NCBI RefSeq assembly: GCF_041956535.1
Contig: NW_027192191.1
Coordinates: 433,267-497,266 of the forward strand
Length of the DNA: 64,000 bases
Direction: 5' to 3'
From: Calcarisporiella thermophila CBS 279.70
Taxonomy: Eukaryota > Calcarisporiellomycota
Of the stretch, positions 23,804 through 35,479 are shown piece by piece. A program made the position numbers and the translations under genes. A model generated the notes under the pieces. It did no database searches. It was not told the DNA's origin and worked only from the letters and a program-made list of their open reading frames with translations. Each line of letters opens with the position of its first letter. The first letter of the stretch is position 1.

Positions 23804-25905
23804 TTATAGCCAAAGTTCTGGATCTTCCACCTTGGTGCGCACGTACTTCAGGAGCTTTCCTACTCCCCCCTGGCCCTCACTTCCGCAGTGGCCCACTAGA
23901 CACTCCAATTCAGCCTTTCGGTTCAGATGCAGCATCTTGGATATCTCTTTTCTAAATACAACCCATTGGTCAGACAAAAGAGTTGCATAAAGAAAAATAT
24001 ACACACGCAGAGGAACGAACGCCCTACCCCCACTCGGGCCTCTCCAGGATATACTCCCGCCTAATGAGTTCCAACGCCTTTTTACGGTCGTAGTACGACA
24101 ACGGAACCAAAGCGTCCGAGTCGATGTGGAAACTATTCAAGGAGTAGAGTAGGTTGAAAGCAGGGTTAGGAGAAGGCGAAGGGAAAGGGGGAGAATATAG
24201 GGTATGGGAGAGCCAGCCTTCGCAGGTCGTCTGAGTGAAGACCGAGCCAGCGAATGGCAGAGCATGCAAGATTGCAATTGTCGTACGACATAGCCCTCGA
24301 GCCAAACTTATAGATGGAAAGGATGTCGAGCCCTATCGCACCCACATCAACCATGATTTCACAGAGCATAGTGAATTACTCAAGATATTGGCTACCGTAT
24401 GGATCCCCATCCATCAGGCCCAGGATAGGCAGTGGCTGGCGTCTACGCAAGCATAGTATATAGGGCGTCTTGGTGAGCGGAAGGCCAACTAGAGAAGCAC
24501 TCCAAGTTACCCATCACAGCACGTATGTTCGCTCAAATAACGCAAAAAGTAGCGGGTGGAGACATCCTACCAAGGACAAGCGTCAAACGGGCCGCCATCC
24601 TGGCACCAATGCGGGCAGAACCTTACCGGGTACCCTTTGCCCTGTTGATATGTAGAGCGGTTATTTGGTTAGGAGGAAGTAGATGGTCGAATTTTCAAGT
24701 ACCGTGACGATAACACATGGGCCAAGTGCAGTGGTCAGATCGGCCGAGAGGAGGTACTGGAATATGGCCTGAGGGGTGGTGGGGGGAGGGCTTTTAGCAC
24801 GAATCTTGCATCGAACATCCCCACGCCAAATAAAATATTACCTCTTTCTCCACCACAAGCACGCATTCTGCCCAGGTCTCAATATGTTCAATTTGCTCCG
24901 GCGAAGGTATCAAGTATTCCTATACAAAGAAATCAACAAACTCACCCATTGAAATATATGGCGGTCGCCACTTCTTGGAGCAAATTTGAAATGGTTCACT
25001 CACATTTCCAGCCGCAGCCGAGCAATCCATAGCCGATCCACCCCGCAAGTTTATCCGGACTGCTCCATTGATGAATCCTTTTGTTCCGCCAATCTGTAAT
25101 TAGGAGGAAACATAAAACCAGAGCAGTCAGGGGGGAGGAAGAAATTGAAACAGATGGGCCTCCAGCGAGGATAAATTACAATGTTTAGGCAGGATCTTGG
25201 AACGGTGAGCATACGACTGAGTTCGTCGATAACCTGCAGGGGAGAGGAAAAAAATATTATGTAAACGCATAGATGCGAAAAATGACCCATGACCCATTTA
25301 GTGTTTCAAGACGCATTGACTGACTTTGTCAATCACCGCTTGCGAACCAAACAAAGCCATGTCCTTGTAGTATATGTCTCTATATTAAATGAAATAGACA
25401 CATGAGCGAGTCAGTGCCTCAAACCGGGCGGTTACTAAGCCATGCCTTTTAGTGCAGACGACGTTGTTGGCCAGCATCTCGTAGCAGATCTCCACCACCC
25501 TCAGGAAGATTGCAAAGCTCTTGTGCTGTTTGAGGGATGGATATCGAATCGCATGCGACTCGGAGAGGGCGGTGGTCCCGACCAGCATTTGCGTAGCGTG
25601 GTCGAACCTGCACAGAGAAAAGAGAATTCGTTTACTCCAGGCTGTTATAGGCCGTCTCGAATGACCATAGCATGGGACTAAGAAGGCTAACTTGGTTGCT
25701 GTCTCGGGCTGGCAGATCACGATGGGATGCCCGGCCGAGATGCAGCGCAAGGCGTCAAGCATAATGGAATCCAGACGGCGCAATACCCAGTCCCTATCAA
25801 GTGGAAAGATGAGATAGTATCAAGTCCGGGTCTCATACCAAGGCGGGGGCGATGGCACCTGGGGCGGGCGTTGAGCTGTACCATTCTACCGTGCTCAGAG
25901 CTCAT
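23804..25905 (-). CDS. SPO11: Meiotic topoisomerase VI-like protein Spo11, 14 exons
   Basis: Makes the DNA double-strand breaks that start meiotic recombination. Exons: 25859-25905, 25692-25793, 25446-25607, 25325-25379, 25180-25233, 25004-25093, 24842-24919, 24703-24768, 24627-24641, 24511-24566, 24396-24442, 24218-24332, 24028-24132, 23804-23951; all phases agree, 379 residues (yeast 398). Motifs in order: catalytic-tyrosine region CTKRDIYYKDMALFGSQAVI (Tyr 107/108), GGTKGFINGAVRI, the metal-binding glutamate in VLVVEKEAIFQYLL, VIVTGKGYPDVSTRYFLRYL, toprim-type PILGLMDGDPYGLDIL, AIRWLGLHSDD and ISKMLHLNRKAELECLV. Exon 9 is 15 nt and encodes GKGYP. Introns 3 and 12 use GC donors. Catalytic residues look intact. 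The first exon is the least certain. Confidence 0.93.
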
Positions 25906-26454
25906 GTTGCGAGTTGTATGCGAGGAAGGAAGGGTGTATGCGTAACGAAAAAGAGCGGTGGCAAACTTTTCAAGGGCCGAAATTCGGGACTATTTCTCGC
26001 CTGCATCTCGGAACCGATTGGCCGCCTTGATTGCAAGGAAAGAGGACAGCGTAAATCAAGAGTCAGTACGGCGAAAGCGCATTAAAGCTGGGTGTCATCA
26101 CAGCCGGGCTTGGTGTCTCCAGGCCCGGCCTCTCCTCAACTGGCCGAACGATCTAACTTTTCAAATGCAAGGCCTCGAATCAAACGGCGGAAAATACAGC
26201 GAGCAAAGTTATTATTCTAAGTGAAGCTATAAGGGGAATTCATGGCAATTTCTAAGCTCTCGACCTCTGCGCTATAAAGTCGCCACAGGCCTCGGTCACA
26301 ATGGCTTTTTTTATTATGAAGATCTTTCCCCAATCTACTTAGACCTCTAGCTCCGACCGATTCGAGTTTTAGATCTGGTTTAAGAAGTTCCTTTTGGTAC
26401 TGTTCAGACGCCCGAACTTGTATGTGTTTGCCACTTCCACTTTTCCCTACTTAC
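25906..26454. promoter_or_regulatory. Divergent SPO11 / acid phosphatase intergenic region
   Basis: About 550 bp separates two divergent genes and should contain both promoters. No recognisable element was found. An alternative in-frame phosphatase Met lies at 26422. Confidence 0.35.
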
Positions 26455-28272
26455 ATGATGTGGAAACTGAGCCTAGTGATATTCATTGCCATCTTTGCAG
26501 CATTCTCATTTGAGCTACCATCGAAATACCAAATCATTTTTAATGACAACGCCGATGACCACGGCTACGATTATTGTGAAGCAAATTTTCCTAATGCCGA
26601 AGAATATACAGTGCCGGTAAGCCCGAGAGAGAAATGCTCCCTGTCTTTTCAAAACATGATAATGAACCTCCTGTCGCACGCTAGGCCAATGCAAAGCTGT
26701 TGCTCACCCAATTAGTCGTCAGGCATGGAGGTAATCTCTTCGTTATTCCGGGATTTATTAAATTTGGCTCTTTCGCATTATGTTTCGTGTCTGACAATTT
26801 TTTTTTTTTCAATAGACCGGTACATACTTTCATAGCATTTGTATCTCTGAGTAAGGAGAGAGCAAATCGTATTAAACTCTGATTTGCTTTTTTTAGCTCA
26901 CCCAACAATCCACTGCCACACGAAGACGTGGAATGGAACTGCCCTGCGAATGAGTACAGCTTTATTAAAGAGAAAGACGCGTTCAGCAACCAATCCGTCA
27001 GTCCGATGGCGCTCCTGGCCATCACCGTCCCCGAAAATACCCCGTTTCGATATAGGTTGTGGAATGGCACCTGTAGCGTTGGTAGGCCCACCGCTCTCGG
27101 ATATTCTAGGATTAGTTGCACTTACCTATTAATGGCTCCATCGTGAATAGGCCAGCTGACAAAGAAGGGGATGGACCAGCATGTTGAACTAGGTCAATCT
27201 CTGCGGAGGCTTTACATCGATAAGCTCAAGTTTATTCCTTCCGACTTTGATAACCAGCCGTCCATTTTCGTCCGAGCAACGCAAGTCTGGTAAGTCGTGG
27301 CGGCGAGTTTCTATTATGGAGCCTATTTTTTAGCTCTCCCTATGATGTAGGCGAGTCCGACAGTCCGTTGAGAGCCTTCTATCCGGACTTTATCCACACA
27401 AGCATGTGGCCGCCAACTCTTATATCGTCATTCATACGCTCCCGAGGGAAGCTGAGAATATGCTCCCCAATTTTGAAGCCTGCCCCAAATTAGTGGAGCT
27501 GCAAGGGCTTTCGAAGAAAACGAAGACTTTCAAGAAGTTCTTCCGCCAGAACCGAGATTTATACGAGACCCTCAATCATATCCTGAAGACCAAGAAGCAG
27601 AAGGGTCGCTGGGCGAAATCCTTTATTCCATTTGCTGATCAGTTCCATGCACGGGGTTGCCACAAAAAACAGCTCCCTTGCGACTCTTCGGGCGCCAATT
27701 GTGTGACCGACGAAATGGCGAAAGTCACCAAGGCTTTAGCCGACTGGGAATGGCAATTTGAGAGGTAACCACTTTGCACCCTTATTTCATTCATATTCTA
27801 GTCTTGATTATCCTGGTTCCCCTCCTTTTTAAATAGACGGGACTCTCCATACGCCAAACAATATGATCGCCTCATGATCGGCTCCTTTTTTGGTGAGCTC
27901 CTGGAGGAGCAGAAAAAAATGATTGATTGCGCCGAGCACTCCAACTCTACCCTCCTCAGCGATCAGAGTGAGCATAAGTGCGGCGCCAAGTTTAGTCTCT
28001 ATGCCTCACACGATGACACCATTACGGCCATACTCGGAACGATGGGCGTGCCCTCCTACAGATGGCCGCCGTATGCATCCAATGTCATTTTTGAGCTTTG
28101 GCGCGCGGATTCCGCACAGTTCGAGCAGAGATATTTCCTCAGGGTATTGTATAACGGAAAGTGGCTGAATAACGCCGTCTGTGACCTGGAAAAGGGATGC
28201 TCGATAAACGAGTGGGAGCAGCATATCAAGGGCTACATTCCAACCGACCTAGAGACCGAGTGTGAATACTGA
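26455..28272 (+). CDS. Secreted histidine acid phosphatase with a 4-nt microexon
   Basis: Two-step phosphomonoesterase of the histidine phosphatase superfamily, acid phosphatase branch (lysosomal ACP2, PXYLP1-like). Exons 26455-26616, 26685-26730, 26816-26819, 26897-27081, 27151-27289, 27351-27764 and 27837-28272 give 461 residues. The signal peptide is MMWKLSLVIFIAIFAAFSF. The nucleophile motif RHGDRSP is assembled from three exons: RHG plus G from exon 2, the 4-nt exon ACCG, and C-TCA-CCC from exon 4. Without ACCG the frame is lost. The C-terminal proton-donor motif is SHDDTITAILG. FVRATQVWRVRQSVESLLSG is the second conserved helix region. Several cysteines suit an extracellular protein. 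An upstream Met at 26422 would bury the signal peptide. Confidence 0.92.
26816..26819 (+). other. 4-nt microexon (ACCG)
   Basis: It is preceded by a long T run and aatag and followed by gtacat. It completes the Asp codon and starts the Arg codon of RHGDRSP, joining a phase-1 donor (26730) to a phase-2 acceptor (26897) that otherwise cannot be spliced in frame. Confidence 0.85.
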
Positions 28273-28742
28273 AGCGTTAGAAAATTAGGAAGTTTTAGTG
28301 CTAAGATTTTTTTTAAAATTATATTTGAAATAAAAGAGCGCTCTTTGTCGAAGACACGCCCCCTTTTCTATCACGAAATGGTAGCAAATCTGCGCCACGT
28401 AATATCCGACAAGGACAAACGCGTCGCGTTTCTTTTTCGAATAACCCTCCATCTCCTGGTTGCATGGGAAGTCGGGAACTATGTCTACAGGCGGCGGTGA
28501 TGCGTCTGTCAATGACAAAATAAACATGGGCCTGGGAGTGAGTGTTTCGCTTTGTTGTTATTTTTGTGGATTATAGGTGGAGAAAATTCTGATCATCGCA
28601 CTTGGTTAGGGGGCAGAGGGGGTAAATCAGTCACCGCAGAAAAAATCAATTCATCCATTTTTCCTCAAGAAAAAGGAGGAACAAGGTAACTAATCGACTG
28701 ATCCATGTTGAGACTGAACGCTGATTTTACATTCTTGCACCC
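28273..28742. promoter_or_regulatory. Phosphatase 3' end and ELG1 promoter
   Basis: AT-rich. It includes an ACGCGT hexamer at 28419-28424 followed by CGCGTTT, together nearly palindromic. No gene seen; a minus-strand 80-codon frame is unsupported. Confidence 0.4.
28419..28424. promoter_or_regulatory. MCB-like ACGCGT element upstream of ELG1
   Basis: ACGCGT is the MluI cell-cycle box bound by MBF in yeasts. It lies about 320 bp upstream of the ELG1 start and overlaps a second CGCG core (aaacgcgtcgcgtttc). Function is inferred from motif and gene class only. Confidence 0.35.
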
Positions 28743-31700
28743 ATGCCATCATCGACCAAAGACGAGCCTGTGCATGAACCCCCACAAATAACTGCAACCC
28801 ATGAGCCACCAGTAACAGATTCTCGCCCTGCCGTCATTCATCCCTTTTTCATGAGCCCTGCAGAGCGCCAGAAGAAGCTGGAGCAAGAGAAGAGGGAAGA
28901 GGCGGAGCGCAAAAGAAAGGAAGAAGAGTCAAGAAAAGTCGTGGCCACCACTAAAAGAGCGACCGAGGTGTACATCGATGTCGAGAAGGAGCCGTGGAGA
29001 GATGAATCCAAATCAATTCATCCTTTTTTTACCCAGCGAGAGCGCCCGCAGCTTGCTGTTGAAGAAGGCTCTCTTCATGTTAACGTGTACGTGCCACCCC
29101 CAGAGTTCAAAGAGGCGCCTTGGCCTGGTTCAGTTGGTTGCAGCCACGTGAGGCAGCTGGACGAAGACATCATCTTGGTTAACGAAACTTATCTGAATTC
29201 CCAGCGAACAAAGGGCAAAGCAAGCTCGTTTGAGGTACCGTCCATCTCTGAAAAGTTAAGGGAGTATTTACATGATTGGAGCTCAGGGCGCTCTCGTGGA
29301 GAGGACCTTCTCTCTACCTCACAATCAACCTCGACAAGCAAAGGATTTCGCAAACTTCCCTTAGCCGTTGTAAAATGGTATTTAGAGACAATCTATACGA
29401 AAGATCAGCTCGAATCTAAGGGTTGCCGTCACCTCCTCGATCTCGTGCTTGCGGAATCGGGTTCTCAGCCACAGTATTCCCTTCCATGGACCCAAGTCTA
29501 TCGTCCGCAACACTCTGACCATGTCCTAGGCAATCGGGAACAGACCGAGTATCTACGGCGTTGGCTTAAAGAGTGGCTACTGACCCCTTCAATCATCACG
29601 CGAACCGACGAAGATCAGAGCGGCTTCTCCTTGACGCCCCAACTGTCTCCTTCGAATTCGGCTCCCCCGGTCATTCCAGAGAAACGCAAAAAGAAACCAG
29701 GTCGCAAGCGTCGTCGCAAAGATGGGCTTGACAGTTTTATCGTTAGCACCGATGAAGAGAATAGCGACTGGCAACCTGGAGGACTCGCCGACCTCTTTTC
29801 TTTATCAGACGATGACTTCCAAACCCCATTGCGTGGGAGCTTATCCCCTCTTAATAAACGGCCGCATATGCCCAGGAAACGGCCAGAGTTTGTGACCTCA
29901 AACCTTATATTAATTGTTGGACCAACTGGCTGCGGGAAAACGACGGCAGTTTATGCGTGCGCAGAGGAGCTGGGCTATGAGGTCTTTGAAGTGAATGCAG
30001 CATCGCGCAGGTCGGGGCGAGATCTGTTGATGATGGTTGGGGAGATGACGCAAAGTCATTTGGTGGGATGGGATAAGATCGTGCTTGGAATGCCAGAGTC
30101 CGAAAATGGTGCAAGCACACCAGAAGAAACAATGGTGGATCTGACGGAGTCGGCTTCCAATAGCCCGGCTGATCATGTTGGAATGGAAAGAGGGCGAGGA
30201 AGACCCAGGGTGAAAAAAGCCGGACTGGGGACCAGCATACCCGAGAGGGGAGGGGAGGTGGAAGACATATGCATAGAGGCAAGGCAAGACCAGGGAGGGG
30301 CGGCGCTTGCTGCTAAACCGAGGCAGTCACTAATTCTGCTTGAAGAGGTGGACGTTATGTATGAGGAGGACCGGTCGTTTTGGAGCTCGGTCGTCTCGCT
30401 TGCTCTCAAGAGTAGACGGCCGATCATCATGACATGTCAAGGTGACTCCGCCCAAATTCCTAGTGAGGTTAATCATTCTGACCTTTTCGTTTGCCTTTTT
30501 ATCCAGATGCCTTCCCCATCCCAATGGGGAACCTTCACCTCCAAAGGGTTCTCCGCTTTACTGCTCCCCCTGTTCACGAGGTATCTCCCTATCTGCATCT
30601 GATGTGTCTACTCGAGGCTTACTGGGTAGATCCCACCCACCTTGAAAACTTGTATTTGTGGCTACGGCAAGATTTAAGGCGCACCATTTTCCAGATAGAG
30701 ATCCTCGCGCGAAGCTCAGGCGAAAGAGTGGGAGACCTGTCGATTGGGGGAATGGAAGTAGAAGAAGATTCCTCGGATATACACCGGTTGCTAAGGGAGT
30801 TGAAGCGCTGTGAAAAGTTTTACAATCAGGCGTCACAGTTGGAATTTGATTGGGGGGAAAATACCCATTTTAATATTGTTCGAAGATTCAGAGATGTAGA
30901 TCTGAGTATAATGAGCGAGCTTGGGATGAAAAAATGCGGAGACGATATAAATTGGGTAAGCCTACTGAGGGCTTCCGAAAAATGGGTATCCTTCAATGAG
31001 GACGCAGTGGAAAGTCTGTATTTGCGACGATGGGAGAGATTTTTGGAGGAATGGTTCTCATCAACGGGGAGTCGTGCTATAGACTTTTTCACTTCGCAAA
31101 AAGCGGGGTATTTAGGAGAATCGAATGGTGCCTCCGATGAAGAGGATAAGTTGCAGAGTGAATCAGAGTTAGGAGCGCCTCAAAGGAAGAAGGAAAGGCA
31201 CTTGAAAGAGCTTGCTATGCTCAGAAATAGAGCAAGGTATTTGGAAAATGTGTCGTTGCTGGATGCAAGAATTGGAGTCTCAAAGCGGCGGCTAGTGGAG
31301 GTGATTAGAGTTGATTCATAATTTGAATCATTTATATGTGTATATATGTGTATGATTAATTATTAATTTTATGATTAGATACAAGAAGGGGATCAATATG
31401 ATTCCAGCACAGATGATCTTGTGGGCTATACCTCCATATTCAAGGACATCAACTCGGCTGGGCGGGAGCATTGGTCATTCGAGCAAGAAGTCGAGGCATT
31501 TGCTTCTATCTTGAGCCAGCTTCAGTCGGGAGAGGAAAGCACAGGCATGCTACCCTCTGGGATGGATTGGGGTGTTGAGTTGGTAGAGAAATGTCGAGGG
31601 GGTTTGGAATCGATTCGGTTAGTGAGAAGCTTCTGCACGCTGGACAGCATTTGTATTTTATTTCTTAGGAATATTATCTGCTTTCTATCCTAGACAATCC

Positions 31701-31973
31701 ACATACTCTTCCCTTCTTCGAACTCTAACTACCACCACCGAGCTCCTCCGCGAATCCTGGCAGCAGCGCAGCGCCTGTAACACCCGATCCCCCGATCTCC
31801 TCGAGTGTCGCTCCTATCTCCACACCATCTTAGCGATTCAAGACGCAAAAGCGATTGCAAAAGCAAATGGCTTGGGAGAAGGGCGGCGGACCCGGAACAC
31901 CCTCTATAGGCCGCAAGTTGAAGTCGGGGAGCAGGCAAGGCGCATCCTCGAGAGCGGATATTGGCGAGGATAG
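28743..31973 (+). CDS. ELG1: Elg1/ATAD5-like PCNA unloader (RFC-like AAA+ subunit)
   Basis: Large subunit of the alternative RFC complex that removes PCNA from DNA after Okazaki-fragment ligation. Exons 28743-30441, 30507-31300, 31379-31617 and 31694-31973; 1003 residues. The N-terminus is charged and contains two IHPFF motifs (VIHPFFMSPAERQKK and SIHPFFTQRE). The region DWSSGRSRGE and LPLAVVKWYLETIYTKDQLE precedes VYRPQHSDHVLGNREQTEYL, then Walker A GPTGCGKTT with YEVFEVNAASRRSGRDLL, and Walker B LILLEEVDVMYEED. The C-terminal part continues QRVLRFTAPPVHEVSPYLHL and ends RRTRNTLYRPQVEVGEQARR. LLEEVD in place of DEAD-box-like DE is usual for this branch. The complex partners Rfc2-5 are not in the window. 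Confidence 0.92.
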
Positions 31974-32462
31974 ATCACTCACACTCACTCTGACCTCTGA
32001 TGGGATTGTGGTGATTAGCAGGGATTTGGGAACTGGATAGGACTTCTACCGCGATTTTTGTACACTTGTAATATTTTTTTCGTCAACCAAATTCTTTAAC
32101 ATAAGCCTTGACACTTGGATTCCATCTTCCAAAATGTGCATATGTAATGCGGTTAGAAAAGATCATTGAGTGATCCGTTTATTATCAACAAAAACAACTG
32201 AAAGGGTGAAGGGGGCTTTGGGGTGAGCATAGAATTCAAAAAAGGGAAACTATCAAATGATAATGGGAAGAATGATGTAAAAAGTATATAAGGATAAGTG
32301 TATGCAAATCAATGAGCGTTGTGATATATTCATTTTTGTGGGGGGGGGGGAGATGAAAATAGGGAGGAGGTAAGAAATAGGTTGTGAGCTGGCATTATAT
32401 AGAGAGAAGTGCTTTGAGATGGGTAGTGGAGGGGAGTCCAATCTGCCATCAGGAAGAGCATT
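31974..32462. terminator. Convergent 3' region, ELG1 and beta-tubulin
   Basis: AT-rich convergent intergenic sequence with an 11-base G run at 32340-32350. No gene seen. Confidence 0.4.
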
Positions 32463-34219
<1,757 letters not shown>

Positions 34220-34354
34220 TCAGGTTTCGATGTACTTTCACCACGAGGACAAATTCGACGACTAGGCTGCGCCTCTTTTTCTTGAGTCTCGTCGCTCTAA
34301 AATCCAAGAGCTGAACTATTCTCCATCTAATAGATCGCGTTGTTGCCAAATAAA

Positions 34355-35224
34355 ATGGTAATGTAAATCGAGTCCGCACTCTTCTGATTTCGGAATTCCG
34401 TGACACTGTTTTTAACTCTATATTTTTGCTAGTCTTCGTATGAGAGTCGAGTGAATTTACTGTCGGATGCCCAGCTACCCGCTGGAGCCTCTTCGACCAC
34501 ACTACAACCCGATGTCGATTTGGAGAGCGGTCCGAAACCACAACTCTCCTCCGGCACTGAATCTGCGCCCAATAATGGTAATGCGGCGGGCGGAGGATCC
34601 AATGTCGCCATGGAATACCTCAGAGCAAGCAGCCACCCCACTGTACTCATATTCCACCTGCTTTTCCGTACAGCCGCTCTCCTCACATACCTCTTTGGAA
34701 CCATTTTCACGAGCAACTTTATTCTGATATTTGTCTGCATTGTGTTGCTTCTCGCGTTTGATTTTTGGACCGTGAAAAATGTAAGCGGTCGGTTGCTCGT
34801 AGGATTGCGCTGGTGGAATGAGGTTCGAGAGGATGGAACTTCGCATTGGGTATTCGAGAGTCGCGATGTAAGTGCATATCTAGTCTATTATTCACTCGTC
34901 CTCCTTTCCTGATAATGTCCATGCTAGCCCTCTCATAAATTGAATGCCGCCGACTCACGCATATTCTGGTGGTCTCTCTACCTCTATCCCGTCATTTGGC
35001 TCTTTTTCGGCTTTATTTCTCTGCTCAAGCTGTCTTTTTCGTGGCTCCTTGTCATCGCCGTGGCCATTTTGCTCAATGCGGCTAATGTGTATGGCTACAC
35101 CCAATGCGACAAAGACGCAAAGCGACGATGGGCAACGAATTTTGCCACGGATGCAATGACTGGCAATGCTGGTGGTTTTGTCGGGCGAATTTTCTCAAGT
35201 GGATTCCGGCGCTTTATGGGTTAA
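34355..35224 (+). CDS. TVP23: Golgi membrane protein Tvp23 (FAM18 family)
   Basis: Four-TM Golgi/trans-Golgi protein of the TVP23/FAM18 family, linked to vesicle trafficking. The first coding exon is just ATG (34355-34357), followed by donor gtaatg; exon 2 34433-34867 and exon 3 34928-35224 complete 244 residues. The soluble N-terminus (Ser/Gly-rich) is followed by [40 protein letters not shown], the conserved [17 protein letters not shown], and [19 protein letters not shown]; all are family signatures. The start is chosen because the acceptor at 34432 places SSYESR directly after Met and no in-frame ATG exists in exon 2 before the core. Confidence 0.94.
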
Positions 35225-35479
35225 AGAGTGGAAAAAAAAAACTTTAAAATATAGATGGTGAATTCTGTACTCATTGTGATATTGAAGTTAAAATTATCTT
35301 TCTGGCACGCTCCTTTGTGATAGCTATCTCCTCGCTTTAACTTTTCCCTGATTTCTCAATGTTAAAGATTTCCTATGCCTCTTTTTCTTTTCTTTTTTTT
35401 TTTTCTCTTCTTTTTCTTTAACTGTCCATTATATTTTAATATAACAACAAAATATCTGCCTTGATCACATACTCTTGTC

